DNA of 9,952 bases from Rhodospirillales bacterium (GTDB lineage Bacteria > Pseudomonadota > Alphaproteobacteria > Rhodospirillales > Defluviicoccaceae): contig JAUXFS010000029.1 in the NCBI GenBank assembly GCA_030622775.1, forward strand, positions 1 through 9,952, read 5' to 3'. A program made the position numbers and the translations under genes. Shown here in pieces: positions 1 through 5,924 of the stretch (its first letter is position 1; every line of letters starts with the position of its first letter). The notes beneath the pieces are model-generated. The model saw only the letters and a list, made by a program, of their open reading frames with translations, ran no database searches and was not told where the DNA came from.

Positions 1-622
1 CCACGTCCATGTCGTGCTCGGTGAAAAGGATGCTGATCCGATCGCGTTTGACGATGCTTGCGGCGAGCTCCATCAGCGCGATGCGCTCGAGCGGCGCCAT
101 GCCGGCCGTCGGCTCGTCCATCAGCAACACCTTGGGCCGATGCGCCAGCGAGATCGCCAGTTCGAGCCGCTTGACGTCGCCGTATGCGAGCTCGGCGCAG
201 ATGCGGTCGGCCTGATCGCGCATATCCACCATGTCCAGCAGCCGCCCGGCCTCGTCGACATAGAGCCGGGTGGCGCGGCGAAAGGGATCGAAGGTGCGCC
301 GGCTGTGCGAGATGAACGCCATCTGCACGTTCTCGCGCACGGTCATCGACGAGAAGGTCTCGGTGATCTGGAATGTGCGACCGACACCGAGCCGCCAAAC
401 CTCGCGCGGCTTTAGCCCGACCAGTTCGCGACCTCCGAGCCGCACCGACCCGGTGTTCGGCTTCAGATAGCCGTTGAGCATGTTGAAGCAGGTGGTCTTG
501 CCCGCTCCGTTCGGGCCTATCAGCGCCAACAACTCGCCTTCGCGCAGGTCGAACGACACGCCGGCGACCGCCTGAACACCGCCGAAGGATTTCGAGAGTT
601 CGCGGACTTCGAGCGCGTTCAT
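1..622 (-). CDS. livG: LivG-type ABC transporter ATPase, C-terminus cut by window edge
   Basis: This is an ATP-binding subunit of a branched-chain-amino-acid-type (HAAT) importer; it powers the permease encoded just upstream from the cytoplasmic face. The frame is open from the ATG at 622 to base 1, giving 207 visible residues of the usual 240-260. Visible motifs in order: Walker A GPNGAGKTT (residues 36-44), Q-loop GRTFQ with Q85, ABC signature LAYGD (145-149, in place of LSGGQ), Walker B VLLMDEP (165-171), D-loop region AGMAPLE (173-179) and H-loop His203 in TEHD. The start is supported by an AAGGAGG Shine-Dalgarno 7 nt upstream and by a 4-bp ATGA overlap with the permease stop, implying translational coupling. 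The roughly 50 residues after the H-loop are off the window. 'LivG' names the subfamily; the imported substrate need not be an amino acid. The partner LivF-type ATPase is not visible and is expected to follow. Confidence 0.93.
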   Translation of the reverse strand, partial: MNALEVRELSKSFGGVQAVAGVSFDLREGELLALIGPNGAGKTTCFNMLNGYLKPNTGSVRLGGRELVGLKPREVWRLGVGRTFQITETFSSMTVRENVQMAFISHSRRTFDPFRRATRLYVDEAGRLLDMVDMRDQADRICAELAYGDVKRLELAISLAHRPKVLLMDEPTAGMAPLERIALMELAASIVKRDRISILFTEHDMDV

Positions 623-2478
623 CTCGCTGCCTCCTTGTTCCTGAGCGAGGTCAGAAGCCCACCGAGTCTGTTCAGACCGCCGGCGAGCCCGTCAGGCGCC
701 GCGATCACGATCGCCAGGATCACCAGTCCGAAGATGAACCGCCAGTAGTCGAAGCGGGTGATCCAGTCCTCGAGCAAGGTGAAGGCGCTCGCCCCCAGGA
801 TCGGGCCGAAGAGCGCGTGGACGCCTCCCAGCAGCACCATGATCAGCCCGTCGATCGATCGCGGGATCGCCAGTTCGTCCGGGAACACGCTGCCCTTCGA
901 GAAGGCGAACACCGCTCCCGCAAGTCCGGCAAGGGCGCCCGCCGCCACGAAACCGGCCCATTGGTGCCGGCGCAGGTCGATCCCGATCGCCTCCGCCCGC
1001 AGCGCCGAATCGCGGCCGCCGCGCAGCACGTAACCGAAGGGCGAATGGGCCATCCGGTGCAGCAGCCAGATGCCGCCGACGCAAAGGGCCAGCGCGAGGT
1101 AATAGTACGTGGTTTTGGACGTCGCCCACTCGGCCGGCCAGACCCCCAGCACGCCGTCGTCACCGCCGGTCAGATCCCGCCACTGGAAGGCGATGGACCA
1201 CACGATCTGCGCCGCCGCAAGGGTCAACATGGCGAGATACACCCCCGAGAGCCGGACGCAGAACCAGCCGATGACCAGTGCGCCCATCGCCCCCGCGATT
1301 GGCGCGAGGATCATCGAAGCGATCATGCCCAGTCCCAGCGTCGTCGTCGCCAGCGCCGCGGCGTAGGCGCCGAGCCCGAAATAGGCCGCATGACCGAACG
1401 AGACCATGCCACCCAGCCCCATCAGGAAGTGCAGGCTGGCGGCGAACAACGAAGCGATCAAGATATCGACCGCCAGCACCAGCATGAACTCGTCGACCGC
1501 CAGGGGCGCCAGCGCCATCAACACGACCGCGCCGAACAGAGCGTAAGCCGCGGGGCCGGAGAGCAGACGCAGCGGCGTCTCGGACTCGAGGGCGGAGTGC
1601 TGCGGGCGCTCCGGTCGACCGAACAGGCCCCAGGGCCGGACCACCAGCACGACCGCCATCACCAGGAAAGGCAGCACCAGGGCGATCGTCGGCATGATCA
1701 GAATGCCGAAGGCGTTGAGCACGCCGATCAGCGTCGCCGCGACGTAGGCGCCGAGCACGCTGCCCATGCCGCCGATGACCACGACGACGAACGCTTCGGC
1801 AATCACGTTGAGGTCCATCAACAGGGTCGCCGCCTCGCGCGGCACCTGCAGCGCGCCGCCGCGCCCGGCGAGGAACGATCCGAGCATGAACACGCTGGTG
1901 AACAGCCAGCTCTGGTTGACGCCCAGCGCGCCGACCATCTCGCGGTCCTGCGTCGCCGCGCGCACCAGCACGCCCCAGCGCGAGCGGTGGAAGATCAGCC
2001 ACACCCCGCACAGCACCACCGGACCGATGGCGATCAACAGGAGGTCGTATTCGGGGATCGGTTCGCCGAAGATGCGCACCGCGCCGGTCAGGCCGGGCGC
2101 GCGCGGGCCGATCAAGTCCTCGGCGCCCCAGATCCACAGGGTGAGATCCTGGATTATCAGCACCACGCCGAAGGTCGCGACCAGTTGGAACAGTTCGGGC
2201 GCGTGGTAGATCCGGCGCAGGATGGCAAACTCGATCACCGCGCCGATCAGGCTGACCATCGCCGCCGCGACAATCACCGCCCCCCAGAAGCCCAGCACGC
2301 CCTGCGGCAGGATATTGACGAAGGTATAGGCGAGATAGGCGCCGAGCATGAAGAACGAACCGTGGGCGAAGTTCACGATCCTGGTGACGCCGAAGATGAT
2401 CGAAAGGCCCGAGGCGACGAGGAACAGCGAGGACGCGTTGGCGAGCCCGGTCAGCAATTGAGCAAAATAGAAACTCAT
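619..2478 (-). CDS. Fused LivH-LivM ABC transporter permease
   Basis: A 619-residue inner-membrane protein that joins in one chain the two permeases normally made separately in HAAT importers. Residues 1 to about 288 form the LivH half, with the hallmark NFAHGSFFMLGAY (36-48) and a cytoplasmic coupling loop around 173-205. Residues about 289-308 are a polar linker rich in Pro, Glu and Ser. Residues about 309-600 form the LivM half, with the equivalent SFGHAAYFGLGAYAAA (360-375) and a coupling loop around 493-525 (AIGIDLRRHQ, then AGALAGLAGAVF). Many hydrophobic segments span both halves. I chose the ATG at 2478 because the protein then begins MSFYFAQLLTGL, like other LivH proteins, with GGAG 9 nt upstream. 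The frame could extend to a GTG at 2577, but that lies in a hairpin and adds 33 residues of non-membrane character. The C-terminal stop overlaps the ATPase start by 4 bp. Confidence 0.93.
   Translation of the reverse strand: MSFYFAQLLTGLANASSLFLVASGLSIIFGVTRIVNFAHGSFFMLGAYLAYTFVNILPQGVLGFWGAVIVAAAMVSLIGAVIEFAILRRIYHAPELFQLVATFGVVLIIQDLTLWIWGAEDLIGPRAPGLTGAVRIFGEPIPEYDLLLIAIGPVVLCGVWLIFHRSRWGVLVRAATQDREMVGALGVNQSWLFTSVFMLGSFLAGRGGALQVPREAATLLMDLNVIAEAFVVVVIGGMGSVLGAYVAATLIGVLNAFGILIMPTIALVLPFLVMAVVLVVRPWGLFGRPERPQHSALESETPLRLLSGPAAYALFGAVVLMALAPLAVDEFMLVLAVDILIASLFAASLHFLMGLGGMVSFGHAAYFGLGAYAAALATTTLGLGMIASMILAPIAGAMGALVIGWFCVRLSGVYLAMLTLAAAQIVWSIAFQWRDLTGGDDGVLGVWPAEWATSKTTYYYLALALCVGGIWLLHRMAHSPFGYVLRGGRDSALRAEAIGIDLRRHQWAGFVAAGALAGLAGAVFAFSKGSVFPDELAIPRSIDGLIMVLLGGVHALFGPILGASAFTLLEDWITRFDYWRFIFGLVILAIVIAAPDGLAGGLNRLGGLLTSLRNKEAAR
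630..636 (-). promoter_or_regulatory. Ribosome binding site of the ATPase gene
   Basis: On the minus strand this reads AAGGAGG, a full consensus Shine-Dalgarno, 7 nt before the ATG at 622. It lies inside the last codons of the permease gene, so the ATPase can be reinitiated efficiently by ribosomes finishing the permease. It fixes the choice of start. Confidence 0.8.
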
Positions 2479-2544
2479 AAGCCTGAACTCCGGCGGTCGG
2501 GAACGTTCTCCGCGCGGCACCGCGCAGCCCTGTTGGAGACTGAG

Positions 2545-2579
2545 AAGTTGGAGCGCCGATAGGAACCGGCGCTCCACTT
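2545..2579 (-). other. Intercistronic stem-loop after the binding-protein gene
   Basis: Bases 2550-2558 (ggagcgccg) and 2567-2575 (cggcgctcc) are perfect reverse complements, and 2545-2548 (aagt) pairs with 2576-2579 (actt) around a one-base bulge at 2549. This gives a 13-bp stem with an 8-nt loop. In the minus-strand transcript it begins about 10 nt after the stop codon of the binding-protein gene and lies about 65 nt before the permease start. No T-run follows, so a full rho-independent terminator is unlikely. The position, after an ABC binding-protein gene and before its permease, is the classic place for a structure that protects the upstream message and lowers permease output. That role is inferred. 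The rest of the 111-bp gap holds a short GC palindrome at 2512-2525 and an 8-bp palindrome GAACGTTC at 2501-2508, with nothing else recognisable. Confidence 0.65.
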
Positions 2580-2589
2580 GGCGCCGATA

Positions 2590-3804
2590 TCAGTCGGCCG
2601 GCCGCATCGCCCGCGCCTCGGCGTCCGAGGGGAGGTAATCGGCGCCGTTCTTGTAGCTCCACTCGACCATCACGCCCTTGCCGTCCCTCAGCCCGGTACG
2701 ACCGACCCAGGCGCCCATCGTCGACTGATGATCCGAAGCGCGGAAGGTAATCGAGCCCGAGGGGCTGTTGAAGGTCAGCCCGTCCATTGCGGCGAGCAGA
2801 TCCTCGGTGTCGGTGGACTTCGCATTCCCGAGCACTTCGGCGACCGCGAGCATCGAGTTGTAGCCGACCAGCGATCCGGTCTTCGGCGACTCGCCCCACT
2901 TCGCCTTATAGGCTTCGACATAGGCCTGATGCTCGGGAGTGGTGATGTCGTACCAGGGGTAGCCGGTGACGATCCAGCCCACCGGGGCCTCGCCGCCGAG
3001 CGGATCGAGATACTCGGGCTCGCCGGTCAGCAGGCTGACCACCTCGCGACCGTCGAACAGGCCGCGGATCGCGCCCTCGCGGACGAACTTCGCCAAGTCG
3101 CTGCCGAAAGTCACATTGTAGATCGCATCGGGCTTCGCGCGTTCGATCGCGCGCACCGTGGAGCCGCCATCCATCTTGAACAGGGTCGGCCATTGTTCGT
3201 CGACGAACTCGACCTCCGGCTTGCGCTTCTTCAGTTCGGACTTGAACGCCGCGACGGCGTCGGTGCCGTAGGCGTAGTTCGGCGCCACCGTCGCCCAGCG
3301 CGTCGCGTCGAGCTTGGCGGCCATTTCGGCCAGCATCGCCGCCTGCATGTGCGTCGAAGGCCGCAGCCGGTAGGTGTAACGGTTGCCCTTCGACCACACG
3401 ATCGCGTCCGAAAGCGGCTCGGAGGCGATGAAAAGCACCTTGCGCTGCTTGGCGAAGTCGGTGACCGCGAGGCCGATATGCGAGAAGAACGTGCCGAACA
3501 GCATCACGACGCCGTCGCTGCTGACCAGTTCCTCGGCGATCTTCACGGCGTTGCCGGGCTTGCCCGCGTCGTCGCGGCTGATGACCTCGATCTTGCGGCC
3601 TTTGATGCCGCCCGCGGCGTTGATCTCCTCGAGAGCGAGCTGCCAGCCGTTGCGGTAGGGCTCGGTGAAGGCCGGCAGGCGGGTGTAGCTGTTGACCTCC
3701 CCGACCTTGATCGGCGCGTCCGCGGCCAGGACGGGAGCGCCGGCAAAGAGCGGTGCCGCCAGGGCGGCCGCGGCGCAGGTGATGAAGGTTCTTCTGTTGG
3801 TCAT
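2590..3804 (-). CDS. Periplasmic ABC transporter substrate-binding protein (Peripla_BP_6 / LivK-like)
   Basis: A 404-residue binding protein that captures the substrate in the periplasm and delivers it to the fused permease. The N-terminus MTNRRTFITCAAAALAAPLF is a twin-arginine-type signal: Arg4-Arg5 with Phe7, then a hydrophobic core. Cleavage is probably after VLA (residues 25-27). The mature part begins with IKVGEV and carries the family landmarks NGWQLALEEINAAGGIKGR, then RDDAGKPGNAV, VVMLFGTFFS, and NYAYGTDAVAAFKSELKK near the domain crossover. Length is normal for the family. The ATG at 3804 is preferred because GGGGAG lies 6 nt upstream; a TTG at 3834 would add 10 residues ahead of the signal and lacks such a site. 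It sits between the enzyme genes and the permease, with a 62-bp gap upstream and a hairpin downstream. The ligand cannot be read from sequence; the linked enzymes suggest a nitrogen heterocycle or a derived acid. Confidence 0.92.
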   Translation of the reverse strand: MTNRRTFITCAAAALAAPLFAGAPVLAADAPIKVGEVNSYTRLPAFTEPYRNGWQLALEEINAAGGIKGRKIEVISRDDAGKPGNAVKIAEELVSSDGVVMLFGTFFSHIGLAVTDFAKQRKVLFIASEPLSDAIVWSKGNRYTYRLRPSTHMQAAMLAEMAAKLDATRWATVAPNYAYGTDAVAAFKSELKKRKPEVEFVDEQWPTLFKMDGGSTVRAIERAKPDAIYNVTFGSDLAKFVREGAIRGLFDGREVVSLLTGEPEYLDPLGGEAPVGWIVTGYPWYDITTPEHQAYVEAYKAKWGESPKTGSLVGYNSMLAVAEVLGNAKSTDTEDLLAAMDGLTFNSPSGSITFRASDHQSTMGAWVGRTGLRDGKGVMVEWSYKNGADYLPSDAEARAMRPAD

Positions 3805-3810
3805 GTTCGT

Positions 3811-3816
3811 CTCCCC
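3811..3816 (-). promoter_or_regulatory. Ribosome binding site of the binding-protein gene
   Basis: The minus strand reads GGGGAG, 6 nt before the ATG at 3804. It decides the start over the upstream in-frame TTG at 3834. It abuts the proximal unit of a 16-bp tandem duplication. Confidence 0.75.
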
Positions 3817-3845
3817 AATCTGTGTGGTTCCCAATCCGTGTGGTT
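3814..3845. repeat. 16-bp tandem duplication in the leader of the binding-protein gene
   Basis: Two consecutive 16-base units, 3814-3829 (cccaatctgtgtggtt) and 3830-3845 (cccaatccgtgtggtt), differ at one position (t3821 versus c3837). They fill half of the only gap between the enzyme genes and the transporter genes and touch the Shine-Dalgarno site. The unit is less GC-rich than its surroundings. It may be a simple replication-slippage duplication or a paired site for a protein or RNA; the sequence alone cannot decide. Confidence 0.8.
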
Positions 3846-3866
3846 GTTGTTGCGCCGGGGCCTCGC

Positions 3867-4451
3867 TCAGCGCAGCCCGTCGACTCCTTCGGCCTCGAAC
3901 GCCAGCAATCCGCCGACGCGCGGCAAGGGTCGGCCGCTGTCGGTCACCGCGACCGCGACCATGATCTCGCCGGCGCGCGGCGAGTCGTTCAAGCGCACTT
4001 CGATTCCGTCGAAATGCGAGCGCACATAGGCGGCGTCCTTGTGACCGAGCGGCACGTCGAGCGGCTGGCCCGGCCCGCCCATCTTCTTCGAGGACGGCAC
4101 CAGCGCCGCGCCTTTCTCGACCGCCGCGCGCAGCGGCTTGCCGAGACGCGGGTGCAGGATCGCCGCGGCATGCTCCAACTCGCCGTTCTCACCGACCATC
4201 GCCGCCTTGCCGTAGCTCTCGGCCTGCGCCGGCTCGATCGCCAGCGCCTCGACGCATTTCCGGCCGAGCAGCCCGCCTAGCTCGTCGCCGATCTCCATCA
4301 GCGGTTCGAGGTCCTCGACGTAGCGGCCGGCGAAAGGGTTGGCGATCACCGCCACCGCCACCGCCTTGCGGGTCGGCGGGTCGATCTCGCGCCCCATCTC
4401 GCTCCGGGTTTCCTCGACGATAATGACGATTTTCCGAATTTCCGCGCTCAT
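3867..4451 (-). CDS. DUF1185 / 'amino acid synthesis' family protein (AA_synth), second copy
   Basis: A 194-residue soluble protein of the AA_synth (PF06684, DUF1185) family, with no signal peptide or membrane segment. The biochemical role of the family is not established. Conserved blocks: AVIANPFAGRY (34-44), SYGKAAMVG with GELEHAAA (79-97), VPSSKKMG (118-125), LDVP (131-134), AYVRSHFD (141-148) and the tail RVGGL...DGLR (178-194). It is a paralogue of the preceding gene: the last 84 residues align without gaps and 44 are identical by my hand count (about 52%). The ATG at 4451 is chosen over a TTG at 4481 because it overlaps the upstream stop as ATGA, has GGGGGAGGA 9 nt upstream, and gives the same length as its paralogue. 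I infer that the two products act together, perhaps as a hetero-oligomer. Confidence 0.88.
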   Translation of the reverse strand: MSAEIRKIVIIVEETRSEMGREIDPPTRKAVAVAVIANPFAGRYVEDLEPLMEIGDELGGLLGRKCVEALAIEPAQAESYGKAAMVGENGELEHAAAILHPRLGKPLRAAVEKGAALVPSSKKMGGPGQPLDVPLGHKDAAYVRSHFDGIEVRLNDSPRAGEIMVAVAVTDSGRPLPRVGGLLAFEAEGVDGLR

Positions 4452-5032
4452 CTCAGTCCGTCCTCCCCCGCAATATCCCAAGCGGCGAGCCCGCCCACGC
4501 GCGCGTGGATCCGCGGCCCGGTCGTCATCACCAGCGCCAGCGCGATCTCGTCGGCGCGCGGCCCATCCGAGACGCCGACCTCCATCGCGTCGAAATGGCT
4601 GCGCACGTAAGCGGCGTTGATGTGGGTGATCGGCACGTCGAGCCGGGCGCCGACGGCGCCGACCTTCTTGGTCGAGGGTACGATCGCCTTGGCTTCGCCC
4701 AGCGCCTCGCGCATCGCGTAGCCACCGGGGACGTGCCAGAGCGCGCCGTGTTCCAGTTCACCGGCCGAACCGACGATCGCGCCCTTGCCGTAACCCTCGA
4801 TCGCCGCGCGGTTGCCGCCGAGCGCCCGGATCAGTATCCGCGCCATCTTCAGGCCCAGCGGTTTCAGGTCGTCCATGAACCCGGCGATGTCGGGCTCGTA
4901 GCGGCCGGCAAAGGGGTTGGCGATCACGGCGATCGCCGCCGCCCTGCGATGCGGGTCGGCCGCGGGCGGCCCGCCCTCGTGAAAAATCTCCTCGACGCTG
5001 AGCAGCGTCTTTCGGATGCGCACTTCAGCCAT
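4448..5032 (-). CDS. DUF1185 / 'amino acid synthesis' family protein (AA_synth), first copy
   Basis: A 194-residue cytoplasmic protein of the AA_synth (PF06684) family and paralogue of the gene that follows. It carries AVIANPFAGRY (35-45), EGYGKGAIVG with GELEHGAL (79-98), VPSTKKVG (118-125), LDVPITH (131-137), AYVRSHFD (141-148) and ends RVGGL...DGLR. The Ser/Thr-Lys-Lys block and the Arg-Ser-His block are shared by both copies and are the best candidates for active-site or ligand residues; this is inference from conservation between only two sequences. The ATG at 5032 overlaps the end of the UPF0280 gene by 8 bp (ATGGCTGA) and has AAGGAAAGG ending 9 nt upstream. The family name implies amino-acid biosynthesis, but the neighbours here are catabolic, so that name should not be taken as function. 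Confidence 0.88.
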   Translation of the reverse strand: MAEVRIRKTLLSVEEIFHEGGPPAADPHRRAAAIAVIANPFAGRYEPDIAGFMDDLKPLGLKMARILIRALGGNRAAIEGYGKGAIVGSAGELEHGALWHVPGGYAMREALGEAKAIVPSTKKVGAVGARLDVPITHINAAYVRSHFDAMEVGVSDGPRADEIALALVMTTGPRIHARVGGLAAWDIAGEDGLR

Positions 5033-5924
5033 TCACCGCAACCTTTCCTTCCAGTCCATCGGCCAAGTCGGTAGTAGTTTTCGCATAGAACGCGCCCTCG
5101 ATGCAGTGTGCTTCCTGAAGGAACAGCCCGGCCGCTTCGATCAGCCCGGCCGCGCGCATTCGCCGCGCCTCGACCCCGCCGCGCGCGAGCGCCTCCTCGG
5201 CCTCGACCGGGCTCAATGGATCGCACCCGACCACCACCGGCCGCGCGCCGAGATCGCTGTCGGGATCGAGTTCGCGGGCGGGAACGCGCTCGATGCCCGG
5301 ATGATTCGGCAGATCGACGGCGTTGGCGATCACCGTCGCCGCGGCGTCGGCCGCCGCCGCCGTCCGGGCAAGGACCGTGACCGAGTCGGCGATGCCGAGC
5401 GACAGGCTGCGGCCGCCGCGCCCGCTGGTCGCGATGCCGCGCACCGCGTCGGCGGCGGTGACGCGGATCCGGCCATGCTCGCCCGATGCGTCGAGCCGAG
5501 CGACCGAAAGATCGTAGCGGCCCCCCGAAGCGAGGTGCAGCGCAATGTCGCCGCCGTTGTTCACATAGGCCCGGGCAAGCGGCGCGGCGGCGATCATCTC
5601 CGAGAGGATCTCATCGGCCACCGAGCCCGCCACCGCCGCCATCGGGGTGACGAAATTCCACCGTGCGTGCGGACGAACCGCCGCCTCCATGCGCCGCGCG
5701 ACGAGCCCGGCGAACGCTCCGCCCTCCGGCGGACAGGCGGATCGGAGCCCCGGCAGTTCCTCGACAAGCTCCGAAAGAACGGTCTCGAACCGCTCGGCCG
5801 CGGCGCGATAAGCCAGCCACACGTCTTCGGCGCCCCCGTCCGCGCCGATGATGAGGTCGATCGGCCCATGTTGGAGATGGAGACGTTTGCCGTCCGCCAG
5901 TATCGCCGCGACCGGTCCGGTCAT
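5025..5924 (-). CDS. UPF0280 family protein (ApbE-like fold)
   Basis: A 299-residue cytoplasmic protein of uncharacterised family UPF0280, which belongs to the ApbE-like superfamily; ApbE enzymes transfer FMN from FAD onto target proteins. Landmarks follow the ApbE order: AAVAGSVADEIL (96-107, matching the ApbE 'AKGYAVD' helix), YVNNGGDIALHL (120-131), GIATSGRGG (163-171), and GIADSVTVLA followed by AADAAATVIANAV (177-203), matching the ApbE C-terminal 'SVTVLA...ADALAT' segment with Asp193 at the metal-ligand position. There is no signal peptide, unlike the exported ApbE lipoproteins. It starts in a 4-bp ATGA overlap with the reductase gene and has only a weak Shine-Dalgarno, so it is probably translated by coupling to the reductase. 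Because the characterised 6-hydroxynicotinate reductase carries a covalently bound flavin, a maturation role on the preceding gene product is attractive but unproven. Confidence 0.87.
   Translation of the reverse strand: MTGPVAAILADGKRLHLQHGPIDLIIGADGGAEDVWLAYRAAAERFETVLSELVEELPGLRSACPPEGGAFAGLVARRMEAAVRPHARWNFVTPMAAVAGSVADEILSEMIAAAPLARAYVNNGGDIALHLASGGRYDLSVARLDASGEHGRIRVTAADAVRGIATSGRGGRSLSLGIADSVTVLARTAAAADAAATVIANAVDLPNHPGIERVPARELDPDSDLGARPVVVGCDPLSPVEAEEALARGGVEARRMRAAGLIEAAGLFLQEAHCIEGAFYAKTTTDLADGLEGKVAVNG

Noticed and set aside
817..2562. A 581-codon plus-strand open frame opposite the permease gene
   Set aside because: Its product is a low-complexity string rich in Arg, His, Gln, Asp and Ala with no domain. 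It is the expected antisense shadow of a GC-rich membrane-protein gene.
2545..2579. Rho-independent terminator ending the operon after the binding-protein gene
   Set aside because: The stem is strong, but the following bases (ACTTCTCAGTC in the transcript sense) are not a T-run, and the permease of the same transporter follows; a partial attenuator or stabiliser fits better.
1160..2899. A 579-codon minus-strand frame overlapping permease and binding-protein genes
   Set aside because: Out of frame with both genes, Arg/Gly-rich, and spans the non-coding gap with the hairpin; a frame shadow.
3802..3834. TTG at 3834 as the start of the binding protein
   Set aside because: It would place 10 polar residues before the twin-arginine signal and lies inside the tandem duplication; the ATG at 3804 has a good Shine-Dalgarno.
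2578..4029. A 483-codon plus-strand open frame opposite the binding-protein gene
   Set aside because: Arg/His/Gly/Asp-rich translation with no recognisable fold; it runs across the end of one clear minus-strand gene, a whole second gene and a non-coding gap.
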